Assembly (NCBI GenBank): GCA_035048485.1
Contig: CM068593.1
Location: forward strand, 3,972,651 to 4,036,650
Reading direction: 5' to 3'
From: Pteria penguin
Lineage: Eukaryota > Mollusca > Bivalvia > Pterioida > Pteriidae
Length of the DNA: 64,000 nt
Positions 1 to 10,375 of the stretch are shown here, piece after piece. Numbering within the stretch: position 1 is the stretch's first letter; every line of letters begins with the position of its first letter. The notes under the pieces were generated by a model. That model had not been told where the DNA came from and ran no database searches. It saw only the letters and a program-made list of their open reading frames with translations. Made by a program: the position numbers and the translations under genes.

Positions 1-2
1 AC

Positions 3-341
3 GATCACTACCATAACATATACGTGCCGTGCCAGGGTATAAATCGTGGTGTATTATGTGTGTCTGTTCAGGGTGAGCCATTATGGTTCACTCCCATGTC
101 ATCTGTTCTGTGGGGTATAACGGAAATACGCGGCGTCCTGTGTGTAGCTGATGTCTCTGGTTGTTGTTTACATTTATTATCAAAAGCGGGACAGTGTGAA
201 GGTAAACTGATGGAAAGGAAAAACTTGGGTGGCGAGCCTATGTACATATACAATGACGGTCAAAAAGAAAAGCTGTATGTCAGCTTCCATCCCGTCACGG
301 ACAAATACGATTTGATATCCGTGTACTCCATCACGTGTTAA
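3..341 (+). CDS. C-terminal exon of a TRIM/NHL-like beta-propeller protein (partial)
   Basis: The reading frame is open from the first bases of the window to a TAA at 339-341, so this is the end of a gene that begins to the left. The 112 visible residues look like the last blades of a beta-propeller of the NHL/TRIM type expanded in bivalves. Repeated beta-strand patterns (NIYVPCQG, GVLCVSVQGEPLWF, GVLCVADVSGCCLHLL) are followed by a closing LYVSF...DLISVYSITC. Such proteins are usually RING/B-box ubiquitin ligases or their RING-less relatives, and the propeller binds substrate or RNA. No start is visible, and the GTG at 24 is only an internal Val. A near-identical but broken copy lies at 15.4-16.07 kb, which suggests tandem duplication. 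The frame is intact here, so this copy may be functional. Confidence 0.7.
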   Translation, partial: DHYHNIYVPCQGINRGVLCVSVQGEPLWFTPMSSVLWGITEIRGVLCVADVSGCCLHLLSKAGQCEGKLMERKNLGGEPMYIYNDGQKEKLYVSFHPVTDKYDLISVYSITC

Positions 342-550
342 ACTGTTGTAAATAATATACACTAGCAATGTACAGTGTGTGTCTGTAGAGAACACAAAGA
401 CATGAAATATACTATGATGGAGTGATAGTTCGTAATTAGATAAATTAAAGAAAAATAGTCGCATGTAGTTAGGTTTACATTGAAGAAACAATTCATAAAA
501 TCATCGAGATCTTGCAGAAGTTTATGATCATCTTGTGATGTCTTAATTTG

Positions 551-556
551 AATAAA
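551..556 (+). promoter_or_regulatory. Polyadenylation signal AATAAA
   Basis: A canonical AATAAA lies 210 bases after the stop codon of the TRIM/NHL-like exon, with further AATAAA-like hexamers up to 594. It probably ends that transcript. The position fits a short 3' UTR. Confidence 0.5.
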
Positions 557-599
557 ATAAAGATTTTGATTTTAATAATAAATAAAGAAATAAATCAAC

Positions 600-740
600 T
601 ACATAAAGGGGTTCACACATGCTCTTCAAATAAACATGTTACGTCCTTTTCTATTTGGTTTTCATTTTCACTGATTTTGTATGTCCTGTAGTTTTTATGA
701 TTTTCGGACTTATGGTATGGTTATAGTCAATTTCGGGAGA
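600..740 (+). repeat. Fragment of the Naiad-type 3' tail
   Basis: The segment starting GGGGTTCACACATGCTC and continuing through TCACTGATTTTGTATGTCC matches the 3' tails at 17.8-17.94 and 21.06-21.18 kb, the second of which follows a reverse transcriptase fragment. It is therefore a truncated insertion just beyond the TRIM/NHL-like gene. Confidence 0.55.
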
Positions 741-1240
741 ATAGATCTACCATATAAATGAGTTTTCAAACAATAAATAATTGCCATTGTTAAACAGAGA
801 AGCACAATGATCACCTTGATGCACCAAAATTATCCGCATACGTCACATGTATATATCATAATGTTTTGATGAATTTTATTATCATTGTTTTGTTTAATTG
901 TATTCGTTAACATTCATTTCTATGAATATAGAACCTTATATTGAACTAGTATGTACAATGTGTATGTACAATGTTTATTGTATAGCTCCATGCTGACTTC
1001 TGCCACATAACTGAGCCGGTAACTCTTCTTTTTTCTTTTATCTTCATCATATTTCCTAATTGTTGTACTGATCTTGGTGAAATGAATTAAAATGAGCAGT
1101 ATTCATCATTATTCTTTAAAAATGTATGAATAGAATTACAGCTAAAACGCCAAACAGGATTTTAGCTCATTAGTGCCAAAAGCTCAAGGGAACTATTGTG
1201 ATAGTGTGTTAACCAGCGTCCGGTATCTGTACATCGTCGT
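741..1240. other. AT-rich intergenic DNA
   Basis: No convincing gene or known repeat is seen. The part around 1020-1130 (TTCTTTTATC, TGATCTTGGTGAAATG) may be a worn piece of the dispersed repeat that is clearer at 6.3 and 16.9 kb. Confidence 0.4.
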
Positions 1241-1249
1241 AAACTTTTC

Positions 1250-1440
1250 ATGGGGTTAGATATCACAGATGATAGCGCGCTCGCTTCTCACCAGAGAGAC
1301 CGAGGTTCGATACCCGATGTGGTACATGGTGTGGTGAGGCTGTCACCAACCAGGCTTCATGGGTTTTCTCTCGGTACTCTGGTTTCCTCCCACACAAACA
1401 TTATCCTTAATCCAAGATCTGTGCCAACGAGGAAGATTTA
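1250..1440 (+). repeat. tRNA-derived SINE-like repeat
   Basis: A B-box-like GGTTCGATACC is followed by the segment TCTCGGTACTCTGGTTTCC and CTCCCACA, a conserved body typical of molluscan SINEs. No coding capacity is credible. The strand is inferred from the B-box orientation. Confidence 0.6.
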
Positions 1441-1489
1441 TATGAGTTGGTAACTTGTTTCCTAATCGTTGTAAAGTTTTAATTTAAAC

Positions 1490-1610
1490 TTTTTACATTT
1501 CGTATTCTTCTTCAGAACCACTGGAAGGAATTTTGATAGAACTTTGTAGGTACTCATGGTCCCCTACAAGTGCTGTTGTTGTGTGACCTGATCTGTAATA
1601 ATATGGATAC
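1490..1610 (+). repeat. Piece of a dispersed bivalve repeat (CACCTGAGCC family)
   Basis: The phrase TTCTTCTTCAGAACCACTGG followed by GGTCCCCTACAAGTGCTGTT parallels the element at 6.32-6.95 kb (CTTCTCCAGAACAGCTGAAC, then GTCCCCTACAAGTGTTGTTG). It is a truncated copy. Confidence 0.45.
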
Positions 1611-1904
1611 TATCTGATGATACCGGCAATAACGGCATACATATTATATCAAGTTAAGTATAGTCAAAAATTTAAGATGGTTATTTTGTATGACCAGGTC
1701 GCAAAATATCGATTAACATTCATGAAAGAGGAATCTGAAATTGCCTATATCGACCATAGAACTTCCTCAATGACAATATCAAACGTTCCCCCTCTGAGAG
1801 TAATTGCGTGACAAGAAGTCTCGCTCTTAGGACGAAATTTTAGTATTTAGAGCATGCCCTGACATAGCGTATAAGTTGTGAAATGAAGACGCCATTTTCG
1901 GTTT

Positions 1905-3560
1905 TTAATGAACAATCGTCACTAATTGATAGGAGTATATCGAGGTATGAAGCAGAAGATGTGCTCTCTGTTGTATCTGGAGTTCATTTGAATATATGAT
2001 GTTGAGGTGATCCTTAAATACAGGGTTGTTAGTCGACAAAATGTTATCGATGTATCTGTATGTAAAGTTGAACCGAGATGCTATTTGTTTATTGCATTTA
2101 GAGAGCAGAGACTGTATGAATTCTGTTTCATAAGAGTACAAAAAGGAGGCGTGCAATTAGTGCCCATAGGAATGCCAATTAACTATAAGAAATTCTAACA
2201 TTTGGAGGATCTCTTTTTCTGGATACCTGCTGCTTGAATCAGACTGTTCCTTTACAAAATATGTGTCGTTGTTTCCTGTAACGAGATACTTATATCTCTT
2301 TGTTAAAGAACACGTTTTGAATAATTGATGTTATTCTGTTCTTTAGTTTTTGATGAGAAATTGTTGTATAACGAGTCGAAAAGTCAAAATATTTAATGCT
2401 AGTGACATTATTGAAAATAGATATTTTAAGTGCTCTAGAAGTCCCATGGAATTCTTTAGGGTTCACATCTGATTGATTCCGCTTCTTGAGTATGCAGTAA
2501 ATCAGTATTTCTGAAGACCATATTTGATTTCTGTTAGAATTGTGGTATGTAATATGGAAAAAAGCGTGGTGGAACACTTGGAGGATCCAGCTTTGAATCG
2601 ATGATTATATGGAGTTTTATGCATCTTTGGAATCCGAAAAAAGTATGGTAGCTCGACATCAGATTTTTTGTAGTAGTTTGGGTAGGCCTGGTGTAGTGGT
2701 TAAGCGCTTGGCTTACGGCGTCGACGATCCAGGTTCGAATCCCGGGTTGCGTCACTATATTTAAGAGGTTTGTTACTTCCGCTTCCATGTCGCGATATAA
2801 CTGAAAAATTGTTGAAAGCGACGTAAAATACGAATCACCTCATTTGTAGTAATACCAAATGAACTTAGAACTGACGTGATCATGCAATACCTCTGAAGGA
2901 GACATCTTGGAAACTGTATAAGTTGGATTACCAGGCGTTGAATGAAGACCAAGCTCTTCTATAAGACATTTAACATAATATGCCTTACATAGGAATGTGT
3001 AACTGTTAGCTACCTAAGTCGAGAAAGTTTTCTAACGACACTGGAATCACAAAATATAGAATAGTGTTTGTTCTTAAAAACTGAGAAAGTCTTCGAACTT
3101 TTTTTCTTTAGCAGACTCCTGATCGACATCAGGCATTCAGAAAGTGTGTCTCATTCAACCTTCTCTCTCTTAGCCCAACATCTGGCATACTCATCACATG
3201 AGTTCATAATAAAATGAAAAAAAATTTACATCATGTAAATTACTGTGGCTATCTTTATTTTTGGCCTTTACTTAGAGATCTCTAAGTTTTTCATCATGAA
3301 AAATATGTCACAACATGACCACATTGTTTCTATTTAAACTCAGAAGAGGAAAACAAACACTCTCTAGGGTTATGAAAGTCTTTTAGGTCTACACATTTCA
3401 AATTTTGTTTATAGTTAAAGATTTTGGAAGCAATTATTGGTTTATATTTGTAGGAAATACAAGGCGACTCCCTCATTTTGATGTATGGAGGAATATTATC
3501 TTTAAAAGAGTTATGATTTAAAATGTTACTTAAGTGCGTCAATTCCCTTATTTGCAAAAT
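1905..3560 (-). mobile_element. Decayed Naiad-type Penelope-like retroelement fragment, split by a SINE
   Basis: Read on the minus strand, the pieces fall in the order expected for a Penelope-like reverse transcriptase. First is a linker with IASKIFNYKQNLKC (3560-3330), then the fingers with KAYYVKCLIEELGL (2990-2840), then LPYFFRIPKMHKTPYNHRF and AGSSKCSTT (2670-2540). Motif A FDFSTRYTT follows (about 2350), then GIPMGTN, FLYSYE and motif C YID-N (2156-1905). Frames change several times. The second catalytic Asp of YIDD is Asn and a SINE sits at 2680-2830, so the copy is dead. The two Cys codons at 2987-2989 and 2574-2576 are useful because the copy at 7-10 kb has TGA at the same places. The family assignment to Naiad, rather than another Penelope-like clade, rests mainly on similarity to that copy. 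Confidence 0.75.
2680..2830 (+). repeat. tRNA-derived SINE inserted in the Naiad fragment
   Basis: An A-box region TGGTGTAGTGGTTAAGCGC and a B-box GGTTCGAATCCC are spaced as in a tRNA and followed by a GTCGCGATATAACTG body. The same family occurs at 56.96-57.13 and 63.6-63.85 kb. It interrupts the reverse transcriptase frame, so it is younger than that insertion. Confidence 0.75.
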
Positions 3561-3599
3561 AATACTTTAAGAAAGGGACGCTTCTCGTTACCATCTACG

Positions 3600-4320
3600 G
3601 GCTTGTCTGAATAAACAGCTTGAAATAGTCGGTTATTGGATATATCCAAGATGATACCTTGGAGCTGATATTCTTGTGTGACAGATTCGGTAAAATTTCG
3701 CGTAAAGTAAAGTAACTTAGTATGCATAAAGTAGTATGGGTCGTCTACCAGGCTAACTCATGTCATCGCATTCTGTTGACAAGTGGCGCCACCATGGCTG
3801 AATATATTGCTTCTTCGAAAATCTTTTTCTTAAGAACTACTATGTGTATAATGAAACTAATTTGGTGATACACAAAGGTGTATTTTTCAAGTTTGTTCAA
3901 TTTGGTGAAATGAGAAATATTTCTAATGCCTTTGAACTTCAATATTTACCCTATGGTTGACTTAAGATGCACAGAAATGTTTATTTCAGCATAATCAATT
4001 TTTCCCATTTGCTAAAAAGGTTGGAGATATTTTTCTCAATTTTTTCTCTGGAATGACCCGACAAAGTTTGATGAAATTTAATAGGAATGAAATACTATAG
4101 GTCCCATACAAGTGTAGATGTTTTCTTTCTAAATGGAGTATTTACTAGTAATGAAACATAATAAGAAAAAAGTTTCAAATTAACTTAAATGTACTCATGT
4201 ACTGGTTTTAGCATAGTTTATGTTATGGCGACATTTCATGAATTATGACGTCATTTCCATTCCTTTCATCTTTAGAGAGATCTGGTAATGAGTTTGCTAT
4301 TCAAATATTTATTCTTTCTA
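3600..4320. other. AT-rich DNA without recognised features
   Basis: No long frame or tandem array is seen. A motif near 4060-4115 (GATGAAATTTAATAGG, GGTCCCATACAAGTG) is probably a worn copy of the dispersed repeat seen at 6.4 kb. Confidence 0.4.
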
Positions 4321-4341
4321 TTTCCATAGTTTAGGCCCTGG

Positions 4342-4385
4342 ACATCAACGAGGGGGCATCAGTTCTCGAAATGCGCATGTGGTGC
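4342..4385 (+). repeat. Decayed hammerhead-ribozyme repeat
   Basis: The right half of the 44-base hammerhead unit is preserved (CTCGAAATGCGCATGTGGTGC), but the CUGAAGA core has become ACGAGGG, so this copy cannot cleave. The surrounding sequence (TATTTATTCTTTC before, ACCAAATATTTATCCATG after) matches the ribozyme repeat at 28.6 kb. Confidence 0.6.
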
Positions 4386-4389
4386 ACCA

Positions 4390-5750
4390 AATATTTATCC
4401 ATGTATACATGTTCTTATATTGAGTAATACTAATGATCATTGAACGTTCAGTGATTCTATGACAGGCGAGTTTCTGTGTCTGTCCGTGACATAGGGAAGA
4501 CGACGCCATGATATATGCTCCTAGACAAGGTACGTTCACAGTGTGTCCAGACGTAGTGTGAAGCGGTATTTGCCACAAATCTAAAGACAGATTAGGTCCA
4601 ACACGAGATCATTGAGAAAGACAAACTCAGAGCTAAGAGGACTAAAATGAATTAGAAATTATACAAAAAAGGTAATTTTTAGACATTTTTATATTTTATA
4701 TTTTATAAGCAATAACTGTTTTGTTCACTTGAGATGCTGACTGGATATCATGAAATCTACGTAGAGATAATTTAGAAAATCGGCATTAAAATTTTCCTAA
4801 GAAACTATAAAATAACCGCGATTACGGAAATCGAAAATACAAATATTAAGTATTTATTTACGAATTAATATTTGTTGATAAAAATGTAATGGACCTTTAG
4901 CAACAAATATTCATGATTATACTATACGTATACCGATAAGGTGTTTATTTACGTAATGTTCAGTGAGGAATTCCTATTGAAATGAGTGCTCCTATGTCAT
5001 TAGTTCTTTTAAGTATTCTTACAGAAAAACGGCATGTGAAATAAAGCTATCAAATATTCTCATGTTTTTGGATTTCATTATCTCATAGTCAAATACGTAT
5101 AGTTATGGTGGTAAATTTCATTAAGTAATTTCGCCAAAATATTGATGTAAATCGAATGACTCATTGTAGATTATTAATTACATATACATACATGCATTAT
5201 TCATATAGATATCTTTATTTAATTATACGCCAGTTTTGCAAACAATTACCTCGTTACATTTCCTGACCCTCGAATAGATCAACCTGACACTATAAAATAG
5301 CATTTACAACTAAAATTTAAATTTGCAAATGATTGGCCTATACTACTTTTTTTATATTCTGGAAGTGCATCATAAACTCATTTTCAACAATAGTTTCCTT
5401 TATCTTCAATGAATATTTTTAAAACGTATTTTAAATTGAACACTTTTTTTTTAAAACTTTTGATAAGAGGGAGACAACTCCTAGAGAAATTTTAAAGATT
5501 ATCAAGCAAGAACGGTTAATCTGAAAATTATAGTCTTTATCATACATCTACTCTTTTAAATTTTTTCTTCTTCTTTGTTGCAGTGCAAAACAATTAAGTG
5601 TTTATTCACTATCAAAGTGAGTGAATGAACGTCTATGTACGGTGCAGATAAATTTAGGTTTGTTGGTAGTAATTCTTAACAAACTTCAAATGTTTATCTG
5701 GTGTCTGTGTTTTTGTGATATAAAATAATGAGATAAATTCATTTCACAAT
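4390..5750. other. AT-rich intergenic DNA
   Basis: No supported gene. Open frames here are short and do not resemble known proteins. Runs of A and T are frequent. Confidence 0.4.
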
Positions 5751-5764
5751 TAATATACATTTAA

Positions 5765-6115
5765 ACTAGAGATGTCTGCACTTATACTCCCAGTCCCAAC
5801 TTCTGTGAAACTCCAAGGTCAAGGTCACGAAGTCAAATGTCGTGGTCTCAGATGAAAGGTATTATGACATAGAATCTTTTGTAAAGTAACAAAACCCTAC
5901 GCCTGATTGTTCCAAGGATATAGCACGGTTACAGTTTTTGAAAAGTAAGTCAAACGTCAAGGTCACAAGGTCACAAGTCATGGTGTCAAATGAAAGGTCT
6001 CACCAAAAGGAATTTCTATATGAAGTTTCAAACCCTGCCCCTTATAATTCAAAAGCTATGGCCAAAGTTAAAGCTTTCTGGACAGACAGACAGAGAAGGC
6101 GATTCCTTTATTGAA
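5765..6115 (+). repeat. Dispersed bivalve repeat with AAGGTCA(A/C) runs
   Basis: The segment contains repeated CCAAGGTCAAGGTCACGA, CAAGGTCACAAGGTCAC and ends in GGACAGACAGACAGAGAAGG and a C-run. This style of repeat is common in bivalve genomes. No coding potential is supported. Confidence 0.5.
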
Positions 6116-6317
6116 CCCCCCCCCCTTCCAAAAAAGAAAAAAAAAAGAAAAGAAAAAAGAAAGAAAGAAAGAAAATCAAGCCGTCTTCGTTTACATGTCT
6201 CAGATTATGACTTTCTTCTCTTCTTCTTCCAATACTCAAAAGTTGATGAGTGTTCTACTTCATTAACAGCAAGTCATGTTTTTATAATAAGATATAATAA
6301 GATGTAATTGGGTTTTT

Positions 6318-6955
6318 ATCTCACCTGAGCCGAAGACTGAAATGTGCGATTGTGATCAATCGTTGTCCATCGTCCGTCCGTCGTTAACTTTTCACATTTT
6401 CGACTTCTTCTCCAGAACAGCTGAACAGAATTTGATGAAACTTGGTATGCATGAAGTACTCAAAGTCCCCTACAAGTGTTGTTGTTTTTCGTCCAGATCC
6501 GTCAACAGGTTGCGCCAACACAGGCAAAAGTAAGTCACAGGGGTACCCTCCTTTAACAAACTTAATCTTCAGACCTGGGGAATACAGAGACAAGCCGAAT
6601 GCATAGGAATGATCTAGAGGGATGTGTAAAGAAGCGTTATAATTTTTGGTTCTGTTCCGAAATCAAATTTTTGACGTTTTTTCGACATTTTTCTGGAACT
6701 TGTGTCATGTTTTTTCAGTTAATTGATAATGATGATTTCTTATGGACTATTTTGATCATAATTATGGTAAGGAATATTATTGTAAAAGAATTTTCCCAAT
6801 ATCTTAATTTCTCGATTTTTTTTTCTGAATTTTTAAGAAAAAAAGAGGAGTTACTGGCTCAGTTATGTGGCAGAAGTCACCATGGATCTATACAATACAT
6901 GAATATAAATAATATACTAGAACATATAACACATTACAAAAATATTTTATTATAG
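6318..6955 (+). mobile_element. Non-autonomous dispersed element, plus-strand copy
   Basis: The element begins with CTCACCTGAGCCGAAG and GTCCGTCCGTCGTTAACTTT and continues through CCCCTACAAGTG to TTTCAGTTAATTGATAATG and ATCATAATTATGGTAAGG. The same blocks occur in reverse orientation at 16.43-17.01 kb. It carries no credible coding frame. The terminus is a hallmark of a very abundant bivalve repeat family. Confidence 0.6.
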
Positions 6956-7040
6956 TGCAATTACGATACCGACTTAGGACGGTCATTTAATTGGACAAAA
7001 GCCAAACAAATGGTGTGGTTAACCAGTTTACGGGCCCATC
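6930..7040 (+). repeat. Dispersed repeat fragment (GACGGTCA family)
   Basis: ACATTACAAAAATATTTTAT, then ACGATACCGACTTAGGACGG and GTGTGGTTAA, matches 48.78-48.88 kb and, in reverse, 19.22-19.35 kb. The function is unknown and it may be part of a longer element. Confidence 0.45.
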
Positions 7041-7276
7041 TTCCCACTCACCGTAACAGCAGAACAACCAAACAAGGGTCAACAGGTATCGCATATTGAG
7101 AGGTCATAAAAATATAAACACGTATAAAAATATATATGCGACATCAACATGGTAAACCGTGCTCTGCCAGTCTGAAAGCGAGCTAAGACCCTAGATCTGT
7201 AGGAGTCCCGACTAACAGTCAGAAGGGACGAGGTTCAGGACCATGTCTCCTCTGAAACAGGTTTGGACAAAGCCTG

Positions 7277-9415
7277 TCATATAGTCCCCACCGCCCTGTT
7301 AGTCAGCGTGCAACGTTCAAGTCAAAGTCTGCATCAGGCTATAGAGGGGCCAAATACAAGACCTATAGTCTTTTTGATGATCTCAGTATCATATTGTTTA
7401 TTTAGAAGACGTTTGACTATTTTATTGCATGATAAAATAACGTTATCGGAGCCTTTTACTTTCCTTAGTTTATATACGAGATCACCGTAAAATTTAGGAT
7501 GGGAAATTCCATTGGATACATACTGTTGAAAAGAAATATTTCCAAATTTAGATAGAAGTTCTGAATAAGATCTGAAGAATTTGCCGAATGTTTTTCTTAG
7601 CTTGTGATATCTGTAACCCTGAGTTAAAAGTTTAGTAGTAATTTGTAAATTTCGTTTATGAAAGTCCAAAACATCGGTGCAGCCTCTGACAAATCGAACT
7701 AATTGAGATATATAGATACTATATGATGGGAGTCGAGGTACATAGCCATCCAAGTAAGGGAAATTTACAATAGGAAATCCAAAATCCTCACGTTTATCAT
7801 AAATATTAGTATATATATAAGGTGGTTGATAATTTTGATGCTTAAATCTAAGAAAGGTGTAGATTTATCTCAAGTATTAGCTTTATTCAATGTGAGCTCT
7901 GGTGGACATATTTCTGATATAAATTGTTCGAATTCAGGGTTGTCGATAACCAAAATGTCATCCAGATATCTGCAAGTATTATTAATATTGTCAATGAGGT
8001 CAAAACATTTTGATTTTTGAATAGAAACCATAAAATCCCTCTCATAACAATAAAGAAATAAATCTGCTATCAGAGGCGCGCAGTTAGTACCCATAGGAAT
8101 CCCAACTATTTGTTGATATATCTTGCCATCAAATTGCACAAAAATATTATTGATAAGAAAATCTAGTGCTTTACATTATTCCTTGGAAGTCCAGTATTTA
8201 TATGAAGTATATTGTTTGTTGGAAAAGAATCCGGAGTTATTGGAAGTACATATGTACGTTTTAGATTCTCTGTGAAAACTCCATTGTATAAGAGACAGCA
8301 ACTTGCTTTTAATCAAATCATGAGGCAGAGATGTATAAAGTGTAGAAATTTGAGTCGCTTTGAAATTTAGCGAAAGAAGTTTGTCTATAACTTCATCAGA
8401 ATTTTCAATCGACCGAAAGTAATTGATGTTACTATTATAAAATGCGACATCACAATATTTGATAATATGATCTTTTATAGCAGTTAGAGCAGACGTAATA
8501 TGCTTTGATAGTACCGTAGTAGATCAGTGGCTAGAATTAGATATGAAACGTGATTTATATGGACTTTTATGTAGTTTTGGGAGCCAATATATGGTTGGTA
8601 GATCAGATTTATCAGTTTTAATTTTGAAGTCGGACATGGTCATGAGGTGATCGTGCAAGGTGCTGTCTTTTGAGGTAGGGCTTTCCACATATGTACGAGT
8701 GGAGTTTAATTCGTTTTTAAGTACTTCAATATAATATAGTTTTCAAACAACTATTATGTCATTACCTGCTTTATCAGCAGGAACAAAGACATACTTAGCA
8801 TGTAAGTCAGCTATCTTCCTTTTAATAGAATTTGCCGTCAATGTATTAGCCTGTTGAAATAAATGCGGATTTTCCGTAAAGGTCTTAATACGGATATCGA
8901 CAATTCTGAAAATCTCGTATTTCCAATCATTAAGAGCATGAACCTTTACCTGTTCTTTTTTACACCAACGTATACAATATATAGTTAAAGCATCTTCTAT
9001 AACGTCACGGCATTTATTGAAATCTATCCTGGACGGTAACCTATATTTAGGTCCTTTTCCAAAAAGGGTGTGCAATTTCTTGTCCGAAATACAGTTTAGG
9101 TCACCAGTAATAACATGACCTGCCGGTTTATAAACATATTTAGAATTTTCACAAGAACACGACGAAGGAATAGAGTCTAAAACATCAGGGTTAGATGTAA
9201 CTTTATTATAATTTAAAATAAGTAACAAATAAGTGGAGGTTCTAAATTCTCAAAATATTGGGGGATTTTAGATGTGACTCTATGATCACGGAAAATATTA
9301 GAAATGTTAAGTAGATCGAAGCCTTTATTAATAAATTTAATTTTGAAAAATTTCTGCTTGGGTGGAAGGGACGGAATACGAGAAAAGAGTTTATTATATG
9401 AAAAAAAAAAAAATA
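7277..9415 (-). pseudogene. Naiad CxC linker and reverse transcriptase domain
   Basis: This is the C-terminal half of the same Naiad protein. In order it has a linker (FINKGFDLLNISNIF), the CSC motif with GHVITGDLNCISD and GKGPKYRLPSRIDF, then PADKAGNDIIVV, YWLPKLHKSPYKSRFIS, the degenerate motif A TQISTLYTSLPH, GIPMGTNCAPLIADLFLYCY and motif C YLDDI (7957-7968). The thumb (YISQLVRFVRGC) and a Cys-bearing C-terminus (LERCTLTNRAVG) follow. Motif A normally has Asp where Gln now stands, so catalysis is lost. TGAs at 8743 and 8524 replace Cys codons that are TGT in the paralogue at 1.9-3.5 kb. A TAA at 8176-8178 and frameshifts near 9405, 9205 and 7835 break the frame. Confidence 0.8.
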
Positions 9416-9432
9416 ATCAAATTGAGTTTATA

Positions 9433-10352
9433 TCAATCAGAATTGCGTAAACTTCGAAGATCAGCTTCATCCAGGATAGGTTTCAATTTATATACCGGAA
9501 TAGAGGATAGTGCATGCAAAAGTTCATGACGGCCATTATTTTTTGCGATAAATAGAAGATCGTTTAATGACCTATTTAAACGATTACGTTTTCTGGTGTT
9601 ACGATTACGGCGACGACCATGTGACCTACGTTTTCTAATAGTTTTATGTCTTAATGTAAAAATATTGATCTTATTCTGACGAGAAGAAATATTACCTTGT
9701 CGATATATTTGGTCGTTGAGACCGAGAGGGTATGGGGTTTGTAGTTGTTTAATCCAGTAGAGCTTGGTTTCCAAAAGTCGTTTTTTAACATCTGATTTCG
9801 TATCACCTTGTAATTTAGAGATATTTTCTACTGGAGTTATTTTCACATTGTTAATATTATGTTGGTATTTATTAAAGTGGTTATAAAGAAAATTCTGGTA
9901 TTTACGTCGTGAATTATTACGAATTTTATAGGAATGATTCAGAAAACGTTTCAAAGTTTGAGAAGTTTCCCCGACATATTGAGCCCCACATCCTTTAGCT
10001 TCTCAAGTGATGACATATATAACATTGGCAGTATTTCAATCTATGTCTTTGTCAAATTGGTGTTAAATGTATTTCCATAAACCGAAGATTCAATATTGGA
10101 CTTGCAGCTTAAATGATGGCAAGTAAGACATTTTTTGGCGTTGCACTTAGAATACCCTCTGCGTATAGAATTGACAGCTCTGTAAGAATTTATAGCTGAG
10201 AATGTTTTTGAAAATGAGATAGAACGTTTAATAGGGAAACTACTTTTAAGTGGAGAAATATGTACTTTAGTGGTGCCGAATAATTTTCTACAAGAAATAC
10301 CAGGTATATGAAGAGTGGACACAGACTTCGAAATGAGGGCGTATAGGGACAA
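9433..10352 (-). pseudogene. Naiad GIY-YIG endonuclease domain
   Basis: This is the N-terminal half of the Naiad protein. The domain nicks DNA to start target-primed reverse transcription. Visible parts are a CNAKKCLTCHHL zinc-binding segment, the NVIYVIT strand, the GAQYVGET loop that forms the GIY-YIG core, and a basic LKRFLNHSYKIRNN helix. After it comes a very basic Lys/Arg-rich tract (RKRRSHGRRRNRNTRKRNR) that may bind nucleic acid. A one-base frameshift lies near 10047. TGA codons replace the residues just before NTANVIYV (10036-10038) and just after NVIYVIT (10003-10005). Penelope-like endonucleases carry conserved Cys there, so selenocysteine is the simplest reading. The 5' end is truncated, because no start codon is found upstream of 10352. 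Confidence 0.8.
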
Positions 10353-10375
10353 TTCTTTACATTTTTAACTTCTGC

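Larger units (their letters stand above)
7050..10375 (-). mobile_element. Nearly complete Naiad (Penelope-like retroelement, N-terminal GIY-YIG) with in-frame TGA codons
   Basis: On the minus strand the order is GIY-YIG endonuclease (10352-9433), linker, CxC motif (CSC at 9151-9159), then reverse transcriptase to about 7277 and a 3' tail to about 7050. Endonuclease before reverse transcriptase, joined by a CxC segment, is the diagnostic layout of Naiad elements and is the reverse of canonical Penelope. By hand translation nine TGA codons lie in frame at 10036, 10003, 9433, 8743, 8524, 7870, 7334, 7322 and 7277. There is one TAA (8176-8178) and no TAG. About four frameshifts are present. Several TGAs fall where Cys is expected, consistent with selenocysteine as reported for clam Naiads. 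The frameshifts, the TAA and a lost motif A Asp make this copy inactive. Confidence 0.85.

Noticed and set aside
4342..4385. Active hammerhead ribozyme
   Set aside because: The CUGAAGA core is lost. It is only a relic of the repeat.
7240..7285. ATGA...CAGG/CCTG hairpin as the SECIS element of the Naiad
   Set aside because: The stem after ATGA is only 4-5 bp and the GA partner is not in place. It also overlaps the putative last TGA codon. I could not identify a credible SECIS by eye.
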